Of a stretch of 64,000 nucleotides of DNA, positions 26,909 to 36,207 are shown piece after piece. Made by a program: the position numbers and the translations under genes. The notes below the pieces were generated by a model. It was not told the origin of the DNA and searched no databases. It worked only from the letters and a program-made list of their open reading frames with translations. Within the stretch, counting starts at the first letter, position 1. Every line of letters begins with the position of its first letter. Source of the stretch: Candidatus Rifleibacteriota bacterium (GTDB taxonomy: Bacteria > Muiribacteriota > Ozemobacteria > Ozemobacterales > Ozemobacteraceae); NCBI GenBank assembly GCA_015233155.1, contig JADFYG010000017.1, positions 26,309 to 90,308 on the forward strand, in the 5' to 3' direction.

Positions 26909-28911
26909 CTTCCCCATTTTACGCGCCATCCTCATATTTGCAGCGCACCTGGTATCTGAAGGACGGCCTGGGTATGGTCGCCTGCTTCCTTGACGATCGC
27001 AACACAGGATTGACGCTGCAGGAGAGCTGGCTGGTGGAAGCCCGCGTCAATGGCCAGATTTTCCGCCCCAGCGAGTGGCCCTTCGAAATCCTGACTCCTT
27101 CGCAGCTTTCCGATGGAATCATGGGAGAGTCCTTCCAAAAAAGCTTTTCCGCCCGTTGGGGCACGCCGCCCATCACATGGGCACATGTGGGCGGCGATCT
27201 CCCGCCTGGTCTGACTTTCAGCGGTGACGGAGTTCTAAGCGGCACGCTGAATGCTTCCGGAACCTGGCTGTTCACGTTACGTGCCACTGAGAAAGATGGC
27301 AGAAACGCGACCAGGCAGTTTTCGCTCGCGGTCAAAACCGGACTCGCTATTCTTACGCCATCGCTCCTGCCCCCCGCGCATCTCGGCGAATCTTATTCGG
27401 CCGGATTTATCGGGAGCAATCTGACAGCAACAACCCGCTGGGATGTGGCCTCAGCAAGTATCCTGCCTGCCGGGCTCAATCTAGATTCCGCTTCAGGGCT
27501 GCTTTCCGGAATGCCATCCACGGCAGGCACCTCTCTTTTCCAGATTCAGCTATATGATGAAAACACAAAGCAGCGCACGATAAGAACCTTTGAACTGACT
27601 GTCCGGCCAGCAATCGCAGGTTCGATGAGTATCGGGCGCTGCCTGGGATTGCCGGGCGCCTCCGGCCCGGTCTTCCAGATAGAGTTCCGGAATGAGAACG
27701 GTCAGCCGGTTTCTGTAGCCCCTGACGCTCTTTCCTCTGCGACCTTCACCGTCACCGATCGTCTCACGCCCAAGTCGATTGGTACAGCTGCGGGGCGAAC
27801 CGCTTCGCCCGTGAGCGCAACTGCGCGCGAGGCGATCGTTACTCTGACATTTGCGAGCGGCAGCATAGATCTTCGATCGACTACCCTGGAGCTCACGGCG
27901 AGCGGGGTCCTCAGTGCTGACTTCACGCGTGTATCCAGCTCCGAACCTGTTTTCCCGGACAATATCGCCAGATTCATCGAATTCATTCCCTGGACCGATC
28001 TTCGCAGCGATGCCGGCGCGACTGCCGTCATTCCACGGCGTCTGACCAGTGTGAATCTTCAGTCGAATGAAGTGATCGCGGTCTATCAGGATGTTATCCG
28101 TTCGTTTCCTCTCTCTTTTGAAAACACGGCGACGCAGTCGGCCATGCATATAATGCCGAATGCGGCCGTTTCCTGGGGAAGCGTCGATTCCGGCGCCGAC
28201 TTCGTTGATTTTGTTCCCTTCCCCGGCGCGGCCTACGGATTTGCCCTGAGCGGTGCCACGCAGACTCCCGCTTTGCTTGCTATTCAACGGAATTCTCCCG
28301 CAGTCAGGCGTCTGAATCTGAACGCCTTGCCCGCATGGGTATCTTGTACAAGCCCGCGCTTCCTCGGAGTGGCCGACACTGCTGCCGCTGAGCCTCTTTT
28401 CCTCGTCGGCGACAGCGAAAATCTTCTGGCATATCGCCTGACAGCCACTGATTTTGTGCAGTTCGGAGCGTTTTCCGCCCGTCCCCGGGCGCTAACTGTT
28501 GGCGGAAGCGGTATATTCGTTCTCGATGAAAACGGTGATGTCCGGAGTTTCAACGTCGCCACCGGCACCGGCCTGACCGACGGCCGAACGATTGGCGCAC
28601 TGCCGATAGCGTCACTCACGTACCCGACGAACCTTTCCCCGGACACCGGCTTCGCCTGGAAGCAAGTCGGAGTCGATCTTGTTTTCGACGTTGCCGACCC
28701 GCGACAAAATCAGATGTATCAGTATAGCCTTCAGACCCGCCTTATCAGCGGTCAGCCACGAGGTGGTTCGACCGAACTGTCCGGCTTCCGCGGACGGTTA
28801 CGCCTGCCCTTTGGATTCGTCCATCTCAGCCCCGATGGTGTTCATCAGTTTACGGTCATCGCCGATGCTGATGGTTTGCAGGTGATCGAGGATCGGGATG
28901 CCACCTTCTGA
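26905..28911 (+). CDS. C-terminal part of the frameshifted lipoprotein: putative Ig (He_PIG) domains
   Basis: The 668-codon frame has no ribosome binding site and its GTG start overlaps the end of the previous frame, so it is most likely the continuation of that protein. It contains two putative-Ig domains with the family pattern ITWAHVGGDLPPGLTFSGDG...SGTLNASGTW and SILPAGLNLDSASGLLSGMP. A longer region follows with propeller-like repeats (SPDGVHQFTVIADADGL near the end). These domains form extracellular beta sandwiches. Function unknown; surface attachment or adhesion is plausible. Confidence 0.7.
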   Translation: MTSPFYAPSSYLQRTWYLKDGLGMVACFLDDRNTGLTLQESWLVEARVNGQIFRPSEWPFEILTPSQLSDGIMGESFQKSFSARWGTPPITWAHVGGDLPPGLTFSGDGVLSGTLNASGTWLFTLRATEKDGRNATRQFSLAVKTGLAILTPSLLPPAHLGESYSAGFIGSNLTATTRWDVASASILPAGLNLDSASGLLSGMPSTAGTSLFQIQLYDENTKQRTIRTFELTVRPAIAGSMSIGRCLGLPGASGPVFQIEFRNENGQPVSVAPDALSSATFTVTDRLTPKSIGTAAGRTASPVSATAREAIVTLTFASGSIDLRSTTLELTASGVLSADFTRVSSSEPVFPDNIARFIEFIPWTDLRSDAGATAVIPRRLTSVNLQSNEVIAVYQDVIRSFPLSFENTATQSAMHIMPNAAVSWGSVDSGADFVDFVPFPGAAYGFALSGATQTPALLAIQRNSPAVRRLNLNALPAWVSCTSPRFLGVADTAAAEPLFLVGDSENLLAYRLTATDFVQFGAFSARPRALTVGGSGIFVLDENGDVRSFNVATGTGLTDGRTIGALPIASLTYPTNLSPDTGFAWKQVGVDLVFDVADPRQNQMYQYSLQTRLISGQPRGGSTELSGFRGRLRLPFGFVHLSPDGVHQFTVIADADGLQVIEDRDATF

Positions 28912-28949
28912 TACTTTCCACTAATTCAAGTGCGGTTGTCATTTTTCTC

Positions 28950-30617
28950 TCATTTTCCCGTCCTTTGGGCGCTAATCAACGTACTCGCTTTTTCAAAATT
29001 CCCGTTCCAGATGGCGGTGTAGATATCGCTGATAGCTGCTTCGTCGGTGATTCCCATCTCCCGGATCCCTTCTTTGACGATGCTGCTACGCTCCTTGTCG
29101 AGTTCGCTGCGAACGTCGTCGATGGCCTTGGTCTCATCTTTCGCTCTTTGGATATCCTGCGGGGAAAGGCTTCCATTAGAAAGGTCTTTGAAAATGGCCT
29201 CTTTGGCACTAAAGATACTGTTTGCCTTTCCTGAAAGATTGTTGATCTTTTCCAGACATGCATCGCTGAACCCTGCTTTCTTCCAGGCATCGGGATACTG
29301 AATGCCATAATACGTATTGTCCCCCTTCATCTGAAAGCAGTCGTCGTGAAGGCGTGCCATATTTTCGGACAAAGCGTTTCGTGCCTCTCGGGCTTCGGGG
29401 GACAACTGGGGCAGCAAGGCCTCTTCCCTGGCGGCTGCTGCTTTCAATGCCTCAAGCCCGTTTTCTCGCAATTTTCGATATTTTTCGACCTCGTTGTCAA
29501 TTCTGACCTTAATGCTGTCGCGGAACTCCTGGACTTGTTTGAGGACCTCCGGAGACATCTTCTTATTGCGAATGGATGCGAAGAAATCGTTGATCTCACC
29601 GGTCAGTTTTTTTGATATGTTAGAACTGTCGTGTTCGGTTAAGTATTCTTCTTTCGAAAGGAGTTCCGCATCAAGCGACGTCAGCTTACCCCAAATATCA
29701 TGCTCGATACGGTTGAAGTCTGTTGAGACAGTGACAAACTGGTTGATAATCGGGGTCAACTCCTCCCGAAAGATGCGCTGAATTTCGGGATCATTGCCCG
29801 CGAACCCTTCTGAGGCGTCTGTTCCTTGCGTCTGGGTTTGAGTATTGCATCCGGTGTCTGTATTTGTAACTGTCTGCGTTTGGGTCTGAGTATTGCATCC
29901 GGTTCCGGTTTCTGTATTTGTATTTGTATTTGTATTTGTAACTGTCTGCGTCTGGGTTTTAGTATTAGACTCGGTTTCTGTTCCAGTTACAGCTTTTGTG
30001 GTCGTGTCTGTCCGTGTAGTTGTGCTACAGTCATCGCCAGTTACAGTGTTTACTTCCGAAGTCGGTTTGCGAAGGAAGTTCAGAAATTCCTGGTATGCCT
30101 TGTGATACAATGTTGCCGCCGACGAAATTTCTTCATCACTCTTTTTTTGCATCATGGCTTCAAGATATTTCATGTAAGCATTACGGTAATTAGACTGAGC
30201 TTCAGACGAAGAAAGTTTTGACTTCGCTCGACCAATTTCAGCCGATGAATTCTTATTGTATCCGTCCTTGGATGATTGGGAGTGAATGGAAGAGAGATAA
30301 TCCTCGTAAGCCTTCCTATAGTCACTCATCGCTGACGAAACCTCAGACTCGCTCCGGCCCTGTGCGACGGCATTCTGGTAGCGCTCATATGCATCCTGAT
30401 AGCGTTGCATAGCTGGATTTTCAGCGGAGGACTCAGTTTTAGTCTCAGTTGCCGATCCACCTGCTACCAGCTTTCGTATGACTTCCTCTTCCGCCCCCGC
30501 CACGGCGACATGGAGGGGAGTGCATCCAGAGGCATCGGGTGTATCGATGGGAGAGCCTGCTTTCAACAGGAGATCGATGATTTCCGGAAAGTTCTGACGT
30601 GGCCTCTCCGCGATCAT
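28950..30617 (-). CDS. Ankyrin-start, Thr/Asn-repeat and coiled-coil protein, probably truncated
   Basis: The 555-residue frame opens in the middle of an ankyrin repeat (LMIAERPRQNFPEIIDLLLKAG, then GCTPLHVAV) and has only about two repeats. Then come a helical region with repeated NYRNAYMKYLEA/RYQDAYERYQNA units and a low-complexity region of TQTQTVTNTNTNT and GCNTQTQTQ (about residues 215-270). A long charged helical end follows. The frame is open back to the TAA of the deacetylase gene, in the same reading frame, and has no signal peptide of its own. It therefore looks like an N-terminally truncated ankyrin gene or the second half of a split one. No function assigned. Confidence 0.6.
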   Translation of the reverse strand: MIAERPRQNFPEIIDLLLKAGSPIDTPDASGCTPLHVAVAGAEEEVIRKLVAGGSATETKTESSAENPAMQRYQDAYERYQNAVAQGRSESEVSSAMSDYRKAYEDYLSSIHSQSSKDGYNKNSSAEIGRAKSKLSSSEAQSNYRNAYMKYLEAMMQKKSDEEISSAATLYHKAYQEFLNFLRKPTSEVNTVTGDDCSTTTRTDTTTKAVTGTETESNTKTQTQTVTNTNTNTNTETGTGCNTQTQTQTVTNTDTGCNTQTQTQGTDASEGFAGNDPEIQRIFREELTPIINQFVTVSTDFNRIEHDIWGKLTSLDAELLSKEEYLTEHDSSNISKKLTGEINDFFASIRNKKMSPEVLKQVQEFRDSIKVRIDNEVEKYRKLRENGLEALKAAAAREEALLPQLSPEAREARNALSENMARLHDDCFQMKGDNTYYGIQYPDAWKKAGFSDACLEKINNLSGKANSIFSAKEAIFKDLSNGSLSPQDIQRAKDETKAIDDVRSELDKERSSIVKEGIREMGITDEAAISDIYTAIWNGNFEKASTLISAQRTGK

Positions 30618-30644
30618 AAGGGCGTGGTCGAAATAGACGAACTG

Positions 30645-31724
30645 TTACATTCCGCCGTCGGAAAAGGTCTTGCGGAGCTTGGAATCGAATACTACGTGGT
30701 GGAAATTCTCGAAACGATTTGCCGTCTTGAGAATACCGGAAGATAAGGCGCTCTCGGCTCTATCAACGGTCGTAGAGTAAGCCTTGACGGTCTTGAGCTT
30801 GGTCTCCCACAGACTTGTAGCGGATCCTTCGGGTTTTTCCGTGAGATCAATCTGGTCCGTAGGCTGGTACATCTTGTATTCACCGTAAACTTCGCTTGGC
30901 AGAAAGTCATCCATGTAGACCCACCAGTAGACGTCTGGCTTATAGCTCAATTCACCCCCGGCAAGCTCAGTGACCATTTTGTTGATCTGCACATGCGCCG
31001 GATTGCCATAGAAACCATGTGGAGTGAAAGTAAGTATAATGTCGGGACGGATTCGCTCCAGAACATCCTTTATCCCCTGCTTTATCACATCCGGCTGGCT
31101 GAAGACGAAATAAGGCCCCGATTGGGTCATCGACGCAGTGACGGACCATGCCTCGGGAAGATACATATAATCAGTCAGCATCTCGTTCTTTTCCCAGAGA
31201 TTGGCAGCCCGGCGCTCACGAGGATTCTTCACGGACTTGTTTATGTTAGTCCAGTATGTAGCCGCCAGTACGTAGCACGGATTCTTGTGATACTTGCCGG
31301 CCAGAGCAAGTGTTCCGACTGCGGTCACCTCGTCATCCGGATGGGCACCGACCCACATGACCGTCTTTCCGCCGCAGATATCCCGGTATAGTTTCGATGC
31401 CCTGCCCTTGTTTAACGAAGTGGTTCCGCCGGGAGGAATGGTATTGGACATCGTTGAGGGAAGAGTGTCGGTCTTGTGCTGTAACGGAGACAAACGCCCA
31501 GTCGAATCAGTGTTTCGAGGAACAGGCACGATTTGGACATCCTTTGTATCTGTCGAGGCTTGTCTGCGGTCGGATTTACGATCACCGGCATCCATGGTCC
31601 TGGAAATCGATGACAGTTCATCCTGGTAGTGAGACCCGGATACAACTTCTCTTTCAGCAAAAAGGGGAGTTCCCGCCAGCGAAATCATTCCGATAAATCC
31701 GATTGTTACCAAAGCTCGTTTCAT
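30645..31724 (-). CDS. Secreted PIG-L/LmbE-type N-deacetylase
   Basis: The 359-residue product has a signal peptide (MKRALVTIGFIGMISLAGT, then PLFA). After a Ser/Thr-rich linker comes a PIG-L domain with the zinc motif GAHPDDEV (about residue 135) and the later HGFYGNPAHVQIN, which supplies the third ligand. PIG-L enzymes remove acetyl groups from GlcNAc-containing substrates. Here the enzyme is exported, so a cell-surface or extracellular glycan is likely. AGGTGAGG precedes ATG 31724, so I rejected the start at 31739. It is upstream of the ankyrin/Thr-repeat frame and downstream of the ankyrin gene. Confidence 0.85.
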   Translation of the reverse strand: MKRALVTIGFIGMISLAGTPLFAEREVVSGSHYQDELSSISRTMDAGDRKSDRRQASTDTKDVQIVPVPRNTDSTGRLSPLQHKTDTLPSTMSNTIPPGGTTSLNKGRASKLYRDICGGKTVMWVGAHPDDEVTAVGTLALAGKYHKNPCYVLAATYWTNINKSVKNPRERRAANLWEKNEMLTDYMYLPEAWSVTASMTQSGPYFVFSQPDVIKQGIKDVLERIRPDIILTFTPHGFYGNPAHVQINKMVTELAGGELSYKPDVYWWVYMDDFLPSEVYGEYKMYQPTDQIDLTEKPEGSATSLWETKLKTVKAYSTTVDRAESALSSGILKTANRFENFHHVVFDSKLRKTFSDGGM

Positions 31725-32186
31725 ATCCTCACCTTTCAAATAAGTTTTTCAGGGCCCGACTGTCGCATCACTACAACCTCCATTATTTTATTTCGTAGCA
31801 CATGCGACAATTTGCGGGAACTATAAATTTATTTTCTCACCTCAGATCACTCAGTCTTCAATACAATTGACGATACTTGGGGGCAAGTTGTCACGAACTT
31901 TTTTCATTTTACTCGTCTCGCTCGGCCCACCGCTAATTATATATCATTGAAAAGCATTTACCTTTCGGAATTCCCCTGTCTTTTTTTTAAACCACATTTT
32001 CCCATTGCGATTTGTTCCGGATCACTTTTTAACTGTTGCTTTTGTCATTTCGAAAACCTCATTCAGTATCCCATCCCTGGTTTTTACAGGACAAGACGAG
32101 CTCTTCTTCACAAATTTGGAGGGAAAGCGTTCAAATATTTCTTTATTTTCCCGCGGACGAACAAACCGTCAGAAATGACCTCTATG
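31725..32186. other. Intergenic, no gene recognised
   Basis: Between the ankyrin gene and the deacetylase gene I see only AT-rich sequence and short frames without resemblance or ribosome binding sites. It may hold the promoter of the deacetylase gene. Confidence 0.4.
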
Positions 32187-34931
32187 TTACTTCAAGGCTC
32201 CCAGGCTCACGAGCAACCCGACCATCTCTCTAAGCTTGTTCTCGCGAGCAAGCATCAAGGCTGTTCTGCCCTGCTTGTCCATCAGATGCATGTCTACCCG
32301 GGCCTGGACAAGAATTCGCACCACTTCTGCGTGCCCCTTCAGCGTTGCCAGCATCAGAGCCGTAGCACCGTTCTGGCTGTTCTGGGCATCTCCATTGGCA
32401 TGCGCCTTCAGAAGCGCCTGGACGACCTGTTCCAAACCGAAATATGCCGCGGCCATAATGGGAGTCATACCAGACGGGTTTCTGCCTTCTACCTTTACCC
32501 CCTGCTGAATCTGGGAAATGGCAAGTCCCGAATTGCCCTCTTTGATCGATTTGAACAGCTCGACACTTCGTCGATTCTTAGCCTCGGTATCGGCATCGGA
32601 TCGCTTGTCCGGAGAGTCGCTCGCCCGACCGGCATTTGCCGGCTTCAAGGTTTTTGTGCTTTCGACCGACGAAAACCCCAGAATGAAAGAGTAAACGGAT
32701 GAATCGGCGTCCTCCTTCCCCTCCGAATTTTCATCCCTGGTCACCGTATCAACACGGATTCCCGAAATGAAAGCTCCTTTTACTGAGCCGGCGAAAGCCT
32801 CCGCCTGGCCCATGGCGGGGAATGCGGCACCGACCTTGCAGGTCCCATCCACAAGCGGCGCTCCGCTTGGGATTCCGGGAAAACTGAAGTAGCGTAGTTC
32901 GCCCCCATGCTTGCGAATATCCACTGCAATCCTGTCTATCAGCGGAAATGAAACAACTGCCTGAGAATCTCCCTTCCTGATTGCATCGAATCTCCAGATT
33001 GGCTGTTTGAAATAGGTGGAAAATTCCGCGTTCGAGATTCCAAATCCCGAAGATGCAGGCAATCCAACCAGTTCCTTGGGAAGAGCTATAAGGCGGTCGA
33101 ACTCCCAGGCATAGCCTGAAACTTGGAGACCGGTGGCATCCATGGCCAAATGGGCCCACCAGACGCAATTGCTGCCACGACCCTCGTTTGACGCTCCACC
33201 GTCATCGAAAGGTTCCAGTCCCATGAGTGCAGCCACGTCCAGTGATGAAATCCGGCTTGAGATGCGTGGTGCATCGGCTGAAGAAATCATGCGCAACCGC
33301 AAAGTAACACTAATGACAGGTTTTTCGGCAATATTTTTCGAAGTAAGGCACAAGGAGAGGCTTTCAGGTATGATGACCAGCCCGGACTCCGCAACTGCCT
33401 CGATGCGCCGTAGGCGCGTACCAAGATTGACACCACTCAAACACATAAAATTCATCTCCATGAGCCGGGAAAAAACTCCATCTCGCTCGACAGGTTGATC
33501 ATCTATCACGACTGGAGGCTGTCGCTGAGGAACACTGGATTGTGACGCCCCGGAAATGACCGGAAGCGGGACGATTTCTTCGAAACACTCGATTTGCGCG
33601 GACTTGAAAATAATATCCTTCACTGCCTGCGCAAGTCGTTCAACCGCCCCGGAATCATTGATCGCCAATGCCCCGTTTTCCCTGGATTCCAAGGGCTTCT
33701 TATCTGATACGACCGGCTTGATCTCTGACCCGGCCGGATTGCTCACAAGCGCAGCGGGCTTACTCGTTTGGGAAATCGGCGCGGATGTTCGCAGGCCGGT
33801 GGCGGTTCCTGCAACCTTTGATTCCAGAATTTGTGCAACCGCCTTATAAGATGGGGCGGCACCCCCATTCCTGGCAAGGGAAAGCGGAGTCACGCCCTTT
33901 TTGTCAACCGCACGTACATCGGCACCATGTAATACCAGGAATTCCACGAGAGCCGAGTCGCCTGCTTCCGCCGCCAGATGCAGGGGTGTTCTTCCCTCAG
34001 TATCTCCGATGTCAATGCGGGCACCAGCCGCGACGAGCAGTTTCACCGCCGAGAGACTATTTTTTCGGGAACAGGCGGACAACAAGGGACACCAGCCATC
34101 GACACCCCTGCAGTTCACGTCAACCCCGGCCTTTATCAGTGCCTCCAGGACAGCGAGTTTCCCGACACCGATTCCGAGAGCAGGACCTTCACCTCGAAGA
34201 TCGCTGGCTTTCGGATCGGTACCTCCCTTTACGAGAAGCTCCACCATCTCCCGGGATTGGCAATAGTGCAGAGCATTTCTGCCCATTGAATCTTTTGCAT
34301 TGGGATCCCCGCCTTCCTCCAGAATTCGCTTGACCTGGTCCAGACCATCGTCCTTGGCCGCCATCAAAAGAGGAGGAAAGGGGTCGGGCTTCCCCGGTGG
34401 AAGATTCTCCGAGCTGTTATCGAACAACTTAAACATCTCCGTATCAGTCAGCCTTTTTTTTGCCAAAGAAAGAGGAGTTTCGCCATCATTGTCAATTTTC
34501 GAGGGGTCAGCTCCCCGCTCGAGTAGCAGTTTGACCAATGGCTTGTTCCGACTGCTAGTGACGGCCAGGTGGAGCGGGGTCCAACCGCTCCCAGTCAGAG
34601 CGTTGAGATCCGCTCCTTTGTCCATGAGAAAGGTCACCAATGATATACGCTGTTCGTCCGGCACACCAGTTTGCACTACGGCCGCATGCAATGGCGTCCA
34701 ACGGCTGCCCTCCTCGACTTCGTTGACACGACCGGGTTCCGTCTCGATCAGCTGCCGCGCTTCATCGAATTTTCCCTGACTAATTAACTGATGGATCTCC
34801 CCCGGGGGAGGAAACCCGTTACCAGTGGTATCTTGCGAGAAGCATGGCGAAAGGTATGGTGATATCACGAAGATCACAAGGAAGAAAAAAGGGGGGATAA
34901 TTCCGACATGTGAGTGGAACCGGAACTTCAT
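32187..34931 (-). CDS. Exported ankyrin-repeat protein
   Basis: The 914-residue product has a hydrophobic leader (IIPPFFFLVIFVISPYL) with a likely cleavage site. It has an N-terminal block of about eight ankyrin repeats (residues 70-370; for example RWTPLHAAV, GWTPLHLAV, GRTPLHLAAEAGDSALVEFL) and a Ser/Ala-rich middle. A region of about 500-760 without recognised domain follows, then a C-terminal block of three more repeats (GMTPIMAAAYFG, GATALMLATLKG, GRTALMLARENK). Ankyrin repeats are protein-binding scaffolds. An exported one suggests a periplasmic or surface role. The gene is intact. Confidence 0.85.
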   Translation of the reverse strand: MKFRFHSHVGIIPPFFFLVIFVISPYLSPCFSQDTTGNGFPPPGEIHQLISQGKFDEARQLIETEPGRVNEVEEGSRWTPLHAAVVQTGVPDEQRISLVTFLMDKGADLNALTGSGWTPLHLAVTSSRNKPLVKLLLERGADPSKIDNDGETPLSLAKKRLTDTEMFKLFDNSSENLPPGKPDPFPPLLMAAKDDGLDQVKRILEEGGDPNAKDSMGRNALHYCQSREMVELLVKGGTDPKASDLRGEGPALGIGVGKLAVLEALIKAGVDVNCRGVDGWCPLLSACSRKNSLSAVKLLVAAGARIDIGDTEGRTPLHLAAEAGDSALVEFLVLHGADVRAVDKKGVTPLSLARNGGAAPSYKAVAQILESKVAGTATGLRTSAPISQTSKPAALVSNPAGSEIKPVVSDKKPLESRENGALAINDSGAVERLAQAVKDIIFKSAQIECFEEIVPLPVISGASQSSVPQRQPPVVIDDQPVERDGVFSRLMEMNFMCLSGVNLGTRLRRIEAVAESGLVIIPESLSLCLTSKNIAEKPVISVTLRLRMISSADAPRISSRISSLDVAALMGLEPFDDGGASNEGRGSNCVWWAHLAMDATGLQVSGYAWEFDRLIALPKELVGLPASSGFGISNAEFSTYFKQPIWRFDAIRKGDSQAVVSFPLIDRIAVDIRKHGGELRYFSFPGIPSGAPLVDGTCKVGAAFPAMGQAEAFAGSVKGAFISGIRVDTVTRDENSEGKEDADSSVYSFILGFSSVESTKTLKPANAGRASDSPDKRSDADTEAKNRRSVELFKSIKEGNSGLAISQIQQGVKVEGRNPSGMTPIMAAAYFGLEQVVQALLKAHANGDAQNSQNGATALMLATLKGHAEVVRILVQARVDMHLMDKQGRTALMLARENKLREMVGLLVSLGALK

Positions 34932-35473
34932 GGCTGTATCACCTCGTGCGAAAAGTCGGCCATCAGATAAGTAAAGGCGTTAGCCCGCATTGGAGTGTCG
35001 TGCTGCGTCCGTCCCAGAATATCGCATATCTCGCGATGGCTTTTTTCGCTGGGACTTCATCATCGGTTGATTCAGGAGTAGTATTCAGTGACATTTCCGC
35101 ATGATATCATAAAGGCACAGCGAACTGACGAAGCGGAAAATAGATTTCATTTTTTCTCCTGTGTGATTTTTAAGATGGTTATTTTTTCACAGTCAATATG
35201 AGGCAAATCCATTCAGCTCGAGAACAATTGAATTTTTCCGAAAATGATCAAGAACCACTCTCTCGCTGGAAAACTACGTGGTCCGGTAATTGAATCCTGT
35301 CAGTGTTTGAAGCCGGGATAAGATTTGCCATATGTCCTGATAAGCCTGGATAAACCTTACGATAAGAGAGCATTTTCATTGTGGCATTTTGTGATATTGG
35401 TAAATTTGTGGTACGTACCGTCGTGAATTAATCGGAGACGGCACTCTTATCAGATTTTAGTGGTGTTCTTGTT
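34932..35473. other. Intergenic with possible small frames
   Basis: On the minus strand AGGAGA precedes an ATG at 35150 that opens a 21-codon frame (35085-35150; MKSIFRFVSSLCL start, like a signal peptide). A second 43-codon frame (34963-35094) follows in another frame. Together they could be the frameshifted start of a lost gene. Nothing else was recognised. Confidence 0.3.
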
Positions 35474-35872
35474 TCACACACTGAGTTGCTTTGGATTTTC
35501 ATATCTTTCGAGAAACTTGTCCCAGCCAGCAACCTTTTCTGCGATCCATTCCGGGATGAAGATTTGATAGATATACTGATTATTGGCCAGGAAGAGCAGT
35601 TCAAAGAGTCGAGTCTTTCCTGTGGAATGTATTTCGATCGCTTCGGGTGGAATTCCTTCCGTGATTCCTTCAGATAGGCAAAAACGATTGAGTTCTTGCA
35701 GGTCGGAATGACCTTGTAGAACCAGAAACTTACCATGTTCGGTCAGATCTTCGCTGCGGCTAGAGTTTGGAAATATTCCTTTAATAGCCTCATTAAAACG
35801 CGATGTAACAATATTTTTAACCTCACCTCCTTTCAATTTAGTAATGTCATTAAAGCAGCGTATCTCTATCAT
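35474..35872 (-). CDS. Hypothetical protein next to the BREX locus
   Basis: I do not recognise this 132-residue product. It starts MIEIRCFNDITKLKGGE and ends WDKFLERYENPKQLSV, and has no signal peptide or membrane segment. AGGA stands six bases before the ATG at 35872. It is divergent from the defence operon across the AT-rich region, so it could be a regulator or an unrelated cargo gene; there is no visible DNA-binding motif. Confidence 0.5.
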   Translation of the reverse strand: MIEIRCFNDITKLKGGEVKNIVTSRFNEAIKGIFPNSSRSEDLTEHGKFLVLQGHSDLQELNRFCLSEGITEGIPPEAIEIHSTGKTRLFELLFLANNQYIYQIFIPEWIAEKVAGWDKFLERYENPKQLSV

Positions 35873-36207
35873 GAATGATCCTTTCAAAGTTATTTCGCCA
35901 TATTATAATTTGATAATATGGCCAGTAAGATCTTATTTTATTTATATAATATATAATTAAAAATGGTATTAATACGTTATATATTATGTAATAAATGCCA
36001 ATGCAATTATATTGCAAATATTATATTTATTATTAATAATATATATTAGTCTTTTAATGGGCGTATTTTAATGCAAATATTACTCATTACTTATTCTTCA
36101 ATCCTTTATATGTATTGCATTCAAGCAGCCCAAATAAAACGCGAACCCTGTGTACCGTTCTGTGGTAAAATGCCCCAGACGCTTTAGCAGAGCGGAAGGA
36201 GGGCAAT
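35873..36207. promoter_or_regulatory. AT-rich leader region of the BREX operon
   Basis: Much of 35930-36110 is A and T, in sharp contrast to both sides. It contains the palindrome TGCAATTATATTGCA (36002-36016), whose TGCAA half-site recurs near 36070. GGAAGGAGGG (36190-36203 region) is the ribosome binding site of the EVE gene. The region probably holds the operon promoter and operator. No WYL-type BrxR regulator gene is present beside it. Confidence 0.5.

Noticed and set aside
26905..28911. Independent gene starting at GTG 26905
   Set aside because: No ribosome binding site and the homology continues upstream in the same frame, so it is part of the preceding lipoprotein.
29820..30050. CRISPR-like array
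   Set aside because: The periodic sequence lies within a protein frame and encodes Thr/Gln/Asn repeats; no equal spacers.
31947..32702. Plus-strand frame of about 250 codons
   Set aside because: Most of it is antisense to the C-terminal ankyrin repeats.
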